NCBI GenBank assembly: GCA_947259365.1
Contig: CAMYMC010000015.1
Location: forward strand, 1-64,000
Length of the DNA stretch: 64,000 nucleotides
Direction: 5' to 3'
DNA from: an uncultured Acidimicrobiaceae bacterium
GTDB taxonomy: Bacteria > Actinomycetota > Acidimicrobiia > Spongiisociales > UBA5794
Shown: positions 8,554-16,864 of the stretch, piece by piece
Layout of the letters: each line of letters opens with the position of its first letter
Position numbering within the stretch: the first letter of the stretch is position 1
The notes under the pieces: model-generated
Told to the model about the DNA's origin: nothing
Database searches by the model: none
What the model saw: the letters and a program-made list of their open reading frames with translations, nothing else
Position numbers and translations under genes: made by a program

Positions 8554-9932
8554 TCCGGCCCGGTCTCCTCGTCGTCTCTCCGCCGCGACCGGCGCAGCGC
8601 CCGGGTGGTCTCGGCGAGGAGGTCACGGGTCTCCTGGTCGAGCTTGGGACGCCGGAGCAGGTAGCGAAGGCTCCAGACGGTCGTCGACCCGGCGACGAGG
8701 ATGACGCCGCCACCGGCGAGCAATACCACGCGGGTCGCCTCACGCACCCCCGCCTTGGTGAGCGCTCCCTCGAGCGGCACCGCGACGAGCATCGAGACGA
8801 AGATCCCGATCCGCATGAGCGCGAAGAGGGCGGCGAAGACCCGGCCCCGCAGCGAGTCCTCGACCTCCTCGTGGAGGTGGGTCAGGCCCATCACGTAGCC
8901 GGAGCCGGCGCCGAGACCGAACACGAAGATCCACGACGAAGCCCCGAACACCGTCGACGTGAGCGACGCCGCGACAAGGCCGCTGCCGGTCACGAGCGTC
9001 GCGAACGCGAAGAAGACGTCCCGGCGGGTGAACCGGGTCCCGTAGAGGGAGACGAGGCCGATCCCGAGGCCGGCGCCGAGCCCGAGGGCAGTGACCACGG
9101 CGAAGAACCCGGTCGTGCCCGCCGACAGCGTCTCCTCGACGAACTTGGGCCCCACCGCCACGATCACCGCGCCACCGAAGAGCGAGGCGGTGGTGCTGGC
9201 GATGACCCTCCGCACGGTTCGCGTCCTCCAGAGGAACTTCCCGCCCTCGACGAGGTCCTCACGAGTCGAGGGCACGTCGCCGTCCTGGTCCCGCAACGCC
9301 TGGGCGGTCTTGGTCCGCAGCGCCGGCAGTGACGCGATGAGCAGACCGGAGAGCAGGAACGTGAAGCTGTCGGTGACGAATGCCAGCGCGAACGGCTCGG
9401 TCTCCGGCGGGATGAACTCGAGCGGCAGCCTGGGTAGCGACGCGAGAAACCAGTTGAACGCCGCGCCGAGCGGGATCGTGCCGTACGTCGCGCCGAGGAT
9501 GAGGCTGTTGGCGTTCACGATGTTGCTGTCCCGCACGAGCCGGGGGACGACGGCGGCGCGAGGTGACTGTCCGAGGATGCTGAGGAACTCGGAGGCGATG
9601 GTGATCACGACGAGCACGGGGAGGTTGCCCGCGAACACGAGCGTCGGCACGAGCGCGGCGCGGCCGAAGTCGGCGAGCATGATGAGCCGGCGCCTGTCGA
9701 CCCGGTCGGTGAGTACGCCGACTGCTCCCCCGATGACGAGGCCGGGCAGGATCCGCGAGACGACGACGACGAGCACGCCCTGACCGCCGGCGATGTCGTT
9801 GCCGAGCCCGATCGTGGCGAAGATCGTGATCCAGTCGCCGGTGCTCGAGACGACGCTCGCCCACCACAGCCGGGAGAACGGTCCGCTGGTGACGAGCGAG
9901 AACGCGGAGCGCGACTCGGCTGCAGAGGTCAT
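8550..9932 (-). CDS. MFS transporter
   Basis: The 460-residue protein has about 12 membrane helices and the MFS loop motif DRVDRRRLIM between helices 2 and 3, resembling the enterobactin-exporter-like/DHA3 group. A probable efflux carrier with unknown substrate. It heads the MFS-tmk-holB-acyltransferase-epimerase operon. A TAGCCT box (9944-9939) lies exactly 6 nt before the ATG, so the transcript is probably leaderless. Confidence 0.85.
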   Translation of the reverse strand: MTSAAESRSAFSLVTSGPFSRLWWASVVSSTGDWITIFATIGLGNDIAGGQGVLVVVVSRILPGLVIGGAVGVLTDRVDRRRLIMLADFGRAALVPTLVFAGNLPVLVVITIASEFLSILGQSPRAAVVPRLVRDSNIVNANSLILGATYGTIPLGAAFNWFLASLPRLPLEFIPPETEPFALAFVTDSFTFLLSGLLIASLPALRTKTAQALRDQDGDVPSTREDLVEGGKFLWRTRTVRRVIASTTASLFGGAVIVAVGPKFVEETLSAGTTGFFAVVTALGLGAGLGIGLVSLYGTRFTRRDVFFAFATLVTGSGLVAASLTSTVFGASSWIFVFGLGAGSGYVMGLTHLHEEVEDSLRGRVFAALFALMRIGIFVSMLVAVPLEGALTKAGVREATRVVLLAGGGVILVAGSTTVWSLRYLLRRPKLDQETRDLLAETTRALRRSRRRDDEETGPE

Positions 9933-10009
9933 GGCTGCAGGCTAGAGGCATCCCGCGTCGTAGCCGGTGACGCCGCCTGTGGGCGTCGCGACGCCGTCCC
10001 GGCCGAGGG

Positions 10010-12601
10010 TCAGCGCTTCTTCTTCGCGGGGCCGCTCTCCCGACGCGCCTGGAGGAGCTCGGCGGCGCGGTCGAGCGTCATCGTCTCGACTCGATCGGAG
10101 GACTTCAACGAGGCGTTGACCTCACCGTCGGTGACGTAGGGGCCCCAGCGCCCGTCCCGGATGACGACGGGCTTGCCGGAGTTCGGGTCCTCCCCGAGCT
10201 CGCGCAACGGGGGCCGCGCCGACCTGCGGCCTCGCCGCTTCGGCTGGGCGAGCAGCGCGAGGGCGCCGTCGAGGTCGATCGTGAAGAGGTCGTCCTCGGC
10301 GTCGAGGCTCCTCGTCTCACTCCCCCACTTGAGATACGGGCCGTAGCGGCCGTTGTTGGCGGTGATCGGCTCGCCGTCCTCCGGATGGGTGCCGATGACG
10401 CGGGGCAGGTCGAGCAGCCTCAGCGCCTCCTCGACGGTCACATCCTCGGCCGACATCGACGAGAACAGCGATGCTCGCTTCGGTTTGTCTTTGCTCGACG
10501 GCTCGGCCTCCCCGAGCTGGACGTAAGGACCGTACCGGCCGGACCGGACGAGCACTTCGAGCCCCGTCTCCGGGTCCGTGCCGAGGATGCGGTCGCCGTT
10601 CGGCGCCTCGAGGAGCTCGCCGGCTCGCTCCAGCGTGAGCTCGTCCGGGGGCAGATCGTCCGGGATCGACGCCGTGTCGTCGCCGCGGCGCAGGTAGGGG
10701 CCGTACTGGCCGACGCGGGCGACGATCTCCCTGCCCTGCGGGTCGACCCCGATGGGGATGGAGTTGATGTCCCTCGGGTCGATCTCGTCGAGGTGGTCCG
10801 ACACGAGCGCCTTGAGGCCAGGGTGTGCGTTCCCGAAATAGAACTCGCTCAGCCAGGGGATCGCCTCCCGGCGCCCGGTGGCGATCTCGTCGAGGTCGTC
10901 TTCCATCCGGGCGGTGAACGCGTAGTCGACGAGATCGCCGAAGTGTCGCTCCATGAGCGTGACCGTCGCGAATGCGGTGAAGGTGGGCACGAGTGCCGTG
11001 CCCCTCTTGGAGACGTAGCCCCTCTCCTGGATGGTCGAGATGATCGACGCGTACGTCGACGGCCTGCCGATGCCGAGCTCCTCGAGCCGCTTGATGAGCG
11101 ACGCCTCGGAGTAGCGGGCAGGCGGTTTCGTCTCGTGATCTTTGGCGACGAGCTCGACGACGTCGAGCGCGTCGCCCTGCGCCATCGCCGGGAGAAGGCG
11201 CTCCTGATCGTCGAGGGCCGCATCCGGGTCGTCGCTGCCCTCGACGTAGGCACGGAGGAACCCGGGGAAGGTGATCGTCTTGCCGGAGGCGGCGAACGTC
11301 GCCACACTCCCGGACCCTGCACGCCCGTCGATCTTGACGGCGATGCTCGATCCCCTGGCGTCCTTCATCTGGGAGGCAACCGTCCGCTTCCAGATGAGGT
11401 CGTAGACCCTGGCTTCGTCCGAGGTCGGCCCGAACTCGCTGCGCAGTGCGTCGGGCTCGGCGAAGACGTCACCAGCGGGCCTGATCGCCTCGTGAGCCTC
11501 CTGGGCGTTCTTCACCTTCGCCCGGTAGATCCTCGGTTTGTCCGGTAGGTACTCGGCGCCGTATCGCGCCGCCACGAGATCGCGGGCCGCGGCCACCGCC
11601 GCTTCGGACAGCGTGATCGAGTCGGTGCGCATGTACGTGATGTAGCCGCCCTCGTAGAGCCGCTGCGCCGCGCTCATCGTCCGCCGCGCCCCGAAGCGCA
11701 GCTTCCGCCCCGCCTCCTGCTGCAGGGTGGAGGTGCGGAAGGGGGGGTACGGCTTGCGGGTGTAGGGCTTGTCCTCCAGCGATGTGACGGTGAACGGCGC
11801 CCCTTCGAGGTCGGCGACGAGACCGCTTGCATCCTCCTCGCCGAGCACCATGGCGGCGCCGTTGACGAGCTCCCCGCTCGCGTCGAAGTCCCGGCCGGTC
11901 GCGACACGCGAGCCGCCGAGCGCCCACAGCGTCGCCTCGAACGTCCCCGGGTCCGCTCCCGGCGCGGCGAGCGTCGCCAGCACGTCCCAGTAGCCGGCGC
12001 TGACGAACGCGATCCGCTCCCGCTCCCGCTCGACGATGATGCGCGTCGCGGGGGACTGGACCCGGCCGGCGGACAGGCCTCGCTTGACCTTCTTCCACAA
12101 CACGGGCGACACCTCGTACCCGTAGAGCCGGTCGAGGATGCGTCGCGCCTCCTGGGCGTCGACGAGCCTGCGGTCGAGCTCGCGCGGCGCGTCGAGAGCG
12201 CCGGTGATGGCGCTGCGAGTGATCTCGTGGAACACCATCCGCTGCACCGGGATCTTCGGGTTCAGCACCTCGAGGAGGTGCCACGCGATGGCCTCTCCCT
12301 CGCGGTCCTCGTCCGTCGCCAGGTACAGCACCTCGGCGTCGCGCAACAGCTTCCTGATTCGCGTCACTTGCTTTTTCTTGTCGGCCGTGACGACGTAGAG
12401 GGGCTTGAAGTCGTTTTCGACGTCGACGCCGAACCGGGTCCGGCGCCACTCGTCGCGAAGGGGCTCCGGAGCGTCCTTGGCGCTGGCGGGGATATCGCGG
12501 ATGTGACCGATCGACGACTCCACGACGAAGTCGGGACCGAGGAAACCCTCGATCGTCCTGGCCTTCGCCGGGGACTCGACAATGACGAGCTTCGTGCCCA
12601 T
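10010..12601 (-). CDS. topA: DNA topoisomerase I (type IA)
   Basis: The 863-residue enzyme relaxes negative supercoils. It starts with the Toprim domain (KLVIVESPAKA, then ATDEDREGEAIAWH near residues 95-108). The catalytic tyrosine is Tyr323 in ITYMRTDS. The C-terminus carries repeated Topo_C modules of the GRYGPYV type (four or five copies) instead of zinc fingers, as in actinobacterial TopA. The lysine-rich tail common in actinobacteria is reduced to PAKKKR. An AAGGAG ribosome site and a promoter with perfect TTGACA lie upstream. Confidence 0.96.
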   Translation of the reverse strand: MGTKLVIVESPAKARTIEGFLGPDFVVESSIGHIRDIPASAKDAPEPLRDEWRRTRFGVDVENDFKPLYVVTADKKKQVTRIRKLLRDAEVLYLATDEDREGEAIAWHLLEVLNPKIPVQRMVFHEITRSAITGALDAPRELDRRLVDAQEARRILDRLYGYEVSPVLWKKVKRGLSAGRVQSPATRIIVERERERIAFVSAGYWDVLATLAAPGADPGTFEATLWALGGSRVATGRDFDASGELVNGAAMVLGEEDASGLVADLEGAPFTVTSLEDKPYTRKPYPPFRTSTLQQEAGRKLRFGARRTMSAAQRLYEGGYITYMRTDSITLSEAAVAAARDLVAARYGAEYLPDKPRIYRAKVKNAQEAHEAIRPAGDVFAEPDALRSEFGPTSDEARVYDLIWKRTVASQMKDARGSSIAVKIDGRAGSGSVATFAASGKTITFPGFLRAYVEGSDDPDAALDDQERLLPAMAQGDALDVVELVAKDHETKPPARYSEASLIKRLEELGIGRPSTYASIISTIQERGYVSKRGTALVPTFTAFATVTLMERHFGDLVDYAFTARMEDDLDEIATGRREAIPWLSEFYFGNAHPGLKALVSDHLDEIDPRDINSIPIGVDPQGREIVARVGQYGPYLRRGDDTASIPDDLPPDELTLERAGELLEAPNGDRILGTDPETGLEVLVRSGRYGPYVQLGEAEPSSKDKPKRASLFSSMSAEDVTVEEALRLLDLPRVIGTHPEDGEPITANNGRYGPYLKWGSETRSLDAEDDLFTIDLDGALALLAQPKRRGRRSARPPLRELGEDPNSGKPVVIRDGRWGPYVTDGEVNASLKSSDRVETMTLDRAAELLQARRESGPAKKKR

Positions 12602-12676
12602 GTGCAGCCGCCGTCACTCCTTGCGGGGGAAACTGGATACGTCCCGGGACGGGAGGAGCGGGACGAACGAGAGGCA

Positions 12677-12706
12677 TATCTATCGAACGACCACGCGCTT
12701 TGTCAA
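12677..12706 (-). promoter_or_regulatory. topA promoter (-35 TTGACA, -10 TAGATA)
   Basis: On the minus strand TTGACA (12706-12701) is followed after 18 bp by TAGATA (12682-12677), in the intergenic region before topA. The -35 is a perfect sigma70-type consensus. The predicted leader is about 70 nt. Confidence 0.55.
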
Positions 12707-12787
12707 GGTCACACATCGGTCCGAACACCCCCGGCAGTTAACGAGAACTCTCGAAACCCCCGGTAGGCGGCGGATTCCCGATGGGAT

Positions 12788-13870
12788 TCACGCCACGGCG
12801 CGAAACCCGGCGAGCAGCCGCGCCACGACCAGATCCCAGGTGAACTCGGCCATGACCCGGGCCCTCCCAGCGGCACCGAACTCCCCCCGTCGCTGCGGGT
12901 CGCCGGCGAGGCGCTCGACCGCGGCGACGATGCCGGCGACGTCGTCGGCAACGTACCCGGTGACGCCGGGAGCCACGGTTTCAGGAGCGCCTCCCGACGT
13001 TCCGGCGATGACCGGAAGCCCGGCTGCGGCGGCTTCGAGGAACACGAGCCCGAGACCCTCCACCTCGAGCCCGCCCCACCTCGACCGGCACGGCATGCAG
13101 AACACGTCCATCTTTCCGTACAGGTCCCCGAGCCGTGACCAAGGAACGTCGACCTCGAACCGGACCGGGACCGATGCTGCCTTCGCCCGCGCCCGCAGCC
13201 GGGCTTCCGTCCGCCCCCGACCGACGAGCACGAGACGGACGTCATGGCCCCGGGAGCGGAGCTCGGCAACCGCGGCGATCAGGCGGCCCTGGCCCTTGCG
13301 AGGAACGAAACGGGAAACGCAGCCGACGACGAGCCCGCCCGATTCGCTCCGTGTCCCCCCGACCGGGCGCGGCGAGAAGGCATCGACGTCGACGCCGCCA
13401 CCGACGTACGTCACGTGCCGACCGGTGAGAGCAGCCACGGTTCGCTCGGTGAAATGGGAGACCGCAAAGACAACGTCGGCGCGCCGCAGGACCCGGCGGA
13501 GCGCGGAACGGGCGCCAGGAATCGCCGCCGGCAGGGTGATCTCGGCGCCGTGACAGAGGACGCCGACGGGGACGTCGAGCCCGAGCCGACCGGTGAGCCA
13601 CGGCAGCGGAACCGGAGCACCGAAGAGCACGGCCTCGGCGCCGTGGTCCCGTGCCCGATCGCCGACCCAGCGAGCGATCCTTCTCGTCGGCACCATCCAC
13701 GATCTGCGGTCCCGTTCGACGATCGACTCGCCCCGTGTCGTCTCCGCCGGACCGTCGGCCGGAGCCAGGACCGCGACGTCGCCCGGGTAGGCATCGACGA
13801 GGTTCCCCAGGTACTGCTGGATCCCGCCGGGTCGCGGCGGGTAGTCGTTGGTGACGACGAGGAGCCGCAT
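12788..13870 (-). CDS. GT4 glycosyltransferase, PimB-like mannosyltransferase
   Basis: The 360-residue GT-B enzyme begins with VTNDYPPRPGGIQQYL, the N-terminal signature of the PimB'/MgtA group. It continues with a donor-binding half (GCVSRFVPRKGQ) and the GT4 motif EVEGLGLVFLEAAAAGLPV with the nucleotide-sugar glutamates. In mycobacteria the relative adds the second mannose to phosphatidylinositol monomannoside. The acceptor here is inferred only. The gene starts 4 nt after the stop of the tandem phosphatase gene, so the two form an operon. Confidence 0.85.
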   Translation of the reverse strand: MRLLVVTNDYPPRPGGIQQYLGNLVDAYPGDVAVLAPADGPAETTRGESIVERDRRSWMVPTRRIARWVGDRARDHGAEAVLFGAPVPLPWLTGRLGLDVPVGVLCHGAEITLPAAIPGARSALRRVLRRADVVFAVSHFTERTVAALTGRHVTYVGGGVDVDAFSPRPVGGTRSESGGLVVGCVSRFVPRKGQGRLIAAVAELRSRGHDVRLVLVGRGRTEARLRARAKAASVPVRFEVDVPWSRLGDLYGKMDVFCMPCRSRWGGLEVEGLGLVFLEAAAAGLPVIAGTSGGAPETVAPGVTGYVADDVAGIVAAVERLAGDPQRRGEFGAAGRARVMAEFTWDLVVARLLAGFRAVA

Positions 13871-13874
13871 CGCC

Positions 13875-15095
13875 TCAACCGAGGTGACGGGTCAGGTTCC
13901 AGGTCCCGAGCTGGAAGCCACGAGACGAACGGACCACAACCGAGATCCCGGTGTTGGCGAGCAGGCCGAGCCGGAACCTGTCGGCGAACTCCATCCGCAG
14001 CAGCCCGGTGACGAAGGCCCGCAGCGCCCCGCCGTGGGAAACGACGGCGACGGCGCCGCCCGAATGGCGCGACGAGATGTCCTCGAGCGCCGCGGTCATC
14101 CGCTCCCGAACCCCGCCGAACGTCTCACCTGTACCGCCGCGGACGACGTCCTCGCCGTCGCGGAGCCGATCGAGCGTGGCCGCATCGAGGGCCTCGATCT
14201 CATCGGCCGTGAGCGACTCCCACGAGCCGAACCCGATCTCTTTGAGCTCGGCGAGCTCCACCGGGTCGAGATGCTTCGTCGCGGCGACGGAGCGAGCCGT
14301 GTCCCTCGCCCTCGCCAGCGGCGATGTGTAGACGGCGCCGACCTCCGGCAGGTGGCGGGCGACGAGGTCCGCCTGGCGCATCCCTTCGTCGGTCAGCTCG
14401 CCGTCGCTGTGACCCTGCCAGCGGTCCTCGAGGTTCGCCGCGGTCTGGCCGTGGCGGATCAACACGAGTTGTGTGGTCTCACCGTCGGTCCGCAGCGGCT
14501 CGCCGGGGACGTGGGCGAGATCGTTGTACACCGTCACCTGGGGACCCCACCGGGTGAGGGAGATCCGGGTGAGCGCCGCGTTCGTCACCCGCAGCGCTCT
14601 CCCCCGCAGGCTCACGCCGAGGACGTGGGACACGAGCGTGAAGATCGCCCCTCCGTGGGTCACCACGCACGCCCGCTCTCCGTCGTCCAACCGGGCGGTG
14701 AGCGCGTCGAACGCCTCGAGGATGCGACCCCGGAACTCGGAGAACCGCTCTCCACCGCCCCACGGGATGTCCTCTCCCCGCCGCACGGCGGCGAGGTCCT
14801 CGGGGTGGCTTGCCTGGATCTCCTCGGTCGTCGATCCCTCCCAAACGCCGATATGCATCTCCCGCCACCGTGGGTCGATCTCCGCCCGCAGCCCTGTGGC
14901 CTCGGCGGTGGCGACGGCCCGGCCGAGGTCAGAGGAGACGGCGACCGAGAACGGCTCCTCGTCGAGGCGCCCGGCGAGCGACTTCACCTGGACGCGGCCA
15001 GCGGCTGTGAGGTCGGCGTCGGCCATTCCCTGCCACCGCCCGGCTGCGTTGGCTGTTGTCTCGCCGTGGCGGACGAGCACGATCTCAGCGGGCAC
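13875..15095 (-). CDS. Tandem histidine phosphatase (two phosphoglycerate-mutase-like domains)
   Basis: The 406-residue protein carries two full histidine phosphatase domains in a row. Domain 1 has LVRHGETTAN with the second catalytic segment VVTHGGAI. Domain 2 has LIRHGQTAAN with AVVSHGGAL. Family members are usually about 200 residues with one domain. Both copies keep the RHG motif and the distal histidine, so both could be active. The substrate is unknown: GpmB-, CobC- and mannosylglycerate-type phosphatases share the fold. The GTG start has a GAGAGGA ribosome site. Confidence 0.88.
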   Translation of the reverse strand: MPAEIVLVRHGETTANAAGRWQGMADADLTAAGRVQVKSLAGRLDEEPFSVAVSSDLGRAVATAEATGLRAEIDPRWREMHIGVWEGSTTEEIQASHPEDLAAVRRGEDIPWGGGERFSEFRGRILEAFDALTARLDDGERACVVTHGGAIFTLVSHVLGVSLRGRALRVTNAALTRISLTRWGPQVTVYNDLAHVPGEPLRTDGETTQLVLIRHGQTAANLEDRWQGHSDGELTDEGMRQADLVARHLPEVGAVYTSPLARARDTARSVAATKHLDPVELAELKEIGFGSWESLTADEIEALDAATLDRLRDGEDVVRGGTGETFGGVRERMTAALEDISSRHSGGAVAVVSHGGALRAFVTGLLRMEFADRFRLGLLANTGISVVVRSSRGFQLGTWNLTRHLG

Positions 15096-15125
15096 CTGTC
15101 GTCCTCTCGTGTCGTTGCGGATGCC

Positions 15126-15131
15126 AGGCTA
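15126..15131 (-). promoter_or_regulatory. Probable -10 box of the phosphatase/PimB operon
   Basis: TAGCCT on the minus strand lies about 30 nt before the GTG at 15095, in the 129-bp divergent gap shared with the aldolase gene. No clear -35 is visible. Confidence 0.35.
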
Positions 15132-15190
15132 GGGGGCGTCGCCCGCCCCGGAGCTGCGCGTTGCGGCGGGGGCGGGAGTGGCGCTGCAGA

Positions 15191-15196
15191 TACAAT
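15191..15196 (+). promoter_or_regulatory. Probable -10 box (TACAAT) of the aldolase/kinase operon
   Basis: TACAAT lies 28 nt before the GTG start of the KDPG aldolase gene, leaving room for a short leader with the GGAGAG ribosome site. The -35 is not recognisable. Confidence 0.4.
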
Positions 15197-15224
15197 CGCC
15201 GTTCCACGTCCCGGAGAGCAGGCC

Positions 15225-15854
15225 GTGCACAGAGGCCTCGAACTCGGCGAACGCGCTGGGGTGAGCGTGATCGGCATCATCCGTGGCTGTCCGACGTCGT
15301 CGATCGTCGCGGTCGCCGGCGCGGCGGTCTCCGCCGGGCTCGAGGCCGTCGAGGTGACGCTCGACTCGCCGTCGGCCGCGACCTCCATCCGGGCCCTCCG
15401 CAACGCCTTCGATGGTGTTGCCGTCGGCGCCGGGACCGTGCGCACCGTCGCCGGCGTGAACGCCGCCGCCGATGCCGGCGCCGTCTTCATCGTCTCGCCG
15501 TTCGTGGACCGGGACGTGATCACGGCCGCTCTGGAGCGGGGGCTCGCCGTCCTCCCCGGCGCGGCGACGCCCACCGAGGTCTGGGGTGCCGCCGCAGCAG
15601 GTGCCACTGCGGTGAAAGTCTTCCCCGCGGCAAGCCTCGGCGGACCCGACTACATCGCCGCGCTCCGCGCTCCCCTCGGCGACATTGCCCTCGTGCCGAC
15701 CGGCGGGGTGGGCGTCGACGACGCCGCCGACTACCTCGCCGCCGGTGCCGCTGCCGTCGGCGTCGGGTCGGCGCTGTTCCCCGCAAGCTCGTTCGACGGC
15801 TCGGCACCGTCCATCACAACCGGCGCCAGGGCGCTCGTGGAGTCGACCCGATGA
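15225..15854 (+). CDS. eda: 2-keto-3-deoxy-6-phosphogluconate aldolase
   Basis: The 209-residue TIM-barrel protein has the KDPG/KHG aldolase features: IGIIRG near the start, the EVTL glutamate, GAGTV, the Schiff-base lysine in TAVKVFPA and the phosphate-binding PTGGV. It cleaves KDPG to pyruvate and glyceraldehyde-3-phosphate. The track ORF from 13848 is antisense to the phosphatase; the GTG at 15225 after GGAGAG is the proper start. It overlaps the kinase gene by ATGA, giving the lower part of the Entner-Doudoroff/2-keto-3-deoxygluconate route. Confidence 0.88.
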   Translation: MHRGLELGERAGVSVIGIIRGCPTSSIVAVAGAAVSAGLEAVEVTLDSPSAATSIRALRNAFDGVAVGAGTVRTVAGVNAAADAGAVFIVSPFVDRDVITAALERGLAVLPGAATPTEVWGAAAAGATAVKVFPAASLGGPDYIAALRAPLGDIALVPTGGVGVDDAADYLAAGAAAVGVGSALFPASSFDGSAPSITTGARALVESTR

Positions 15855-16795
15855 GCCACGACGTCGTCACCATCGGAGAGGCGATGCTGCGGCTCTGGAC
15901 GCGCCCGGGGACCCGGCTCGAAACCGCCCCGAGCTTCGAGGTTGCGGTCGCGGGTGCCGAAGCCAACGTCGCGGTGGCCCTCGCCCGCATGGGAGCATCC
16001 GTCGCCTTCCTCACCCGCCTTCCCGACTCGCCCCTCGGACGGCGAGTCGCGCACGAGATTGGAGGCCACGGGGTGGACGTCTCCGGCGTCCGCTGGGCCC
16101 TCGGGGAGCGGGTGGGCACGTACTACGTCGAGCTGGCGACGGCACCGAGGCCGACGCGCGTCATCTACGACCGTGCCGGGTCGGCGGCGGCGGCCATGGG
16201 AGTCGACGACGTGGCGTGGGACGTCGTCGAGGCGGCGAGGATCGTCCACGTCAGCGGGATCACCCCCGCGCTGTCGGACTCGTGCCTGGAAGTCGTCGAG
16301 GAGGTGCGACGCCGATCTGCGGCCCTCAGCGTGGACGTGAACTTCCGGACGAAGCTGTGGCCGGAACAGCGGGCCGGCGCCGTACTCGGCGAGCTGTGCC
16401 GCGGCGCCGAGATCGTGACCGCCACCCGCGAGGACGCCAGGGACGTGTTCGGGTTGACCGGCGAGCCGGCGGATGTGGTGCGCGACCTCGAAGCGCTCAC
16501 CGGAGCGCGCCACGTCGTCGTGACGTTGGGAGCAGGGGGGGCGGCGTGGCGCTCCGGCGGCGCCGCTGGGGCTGCCGACGGGCACGACGCGGACGTCGTC
16601 GATCGGGTGGGAGCCGGCGACGCGTTCGCCGCGGGGGTCCTCCTCGGCTGGCTGGGTGGGGACGTCGGGGACGGGGTGCGGCGCGGGCTGGCCATGGCGG
16701 CGCTCAAGCTCGGGATCCACGGCGACCAGCTCACCGTCGACGCCGCCGAAGTCGACGCGGTGATGCGGGGCAGCGACCGCGAGGTGTCGCGGTGA
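15851..16795 (+). CDS. kdgK: PfkB-family 2-keto-3-deoxygluconate kinase
   Basis: The 314-residue ribokinase-fold protein has VTIGEAMLRL at the start, the GGAEANVAVALARMG-like sugar region, DVNFRTKLW (the DxNxR motif typical of KDG kinases) and the catalytic RVGAGDAFAAG. It should phosphorylate 2-keto-3-deoxygluconate to KDPG for the aldolase encoded immediately upstream (ATGA overlap). Another sugar acid is possible, but the pairing makes KDG most likely. Confidence 0.86.
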   Translation: MSHDVVTIGEAMLRLWTRPGTRLETAPSFEVAVAGAEANVAVALARMGASVAFLTRLPDSPLGRRVAHEIGGHGVDVSGVRWALGERVGTYYVELATAPRPTRVIYDRAGSAAAAMGVDDVAWDVVEAARIVHVSGITPALSDSCLEVVEEVRRRSAALSVDVNFRTKLWPEQRAGAVLGELCRGAEIVTATREDARDVFGLTGEPADVVRDLEALTGARHVVVTLGAGGAAWRSGGAAGAADGHDADVVDRVGAGDAFAAGVLLGWLGGDVGDGVRRGLAMAALKLGIHGDQLTVDAAEVDAVMRGSDREVSR

Positions 16796-16864
16796 TCCGC
16801 AGGTTCGTTGCGGCCTGACGCGGCCGGCCGGCATCGCGCCGACGGACTCGGGCGGAGGCCCGGC

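Noticed and set aside
13848-15854. 668-residue plus-strand ORF
   Set aside because: Only the last 209 residues are real (KDPG aldolase). The rest is antisense to the tandem phosphatase.
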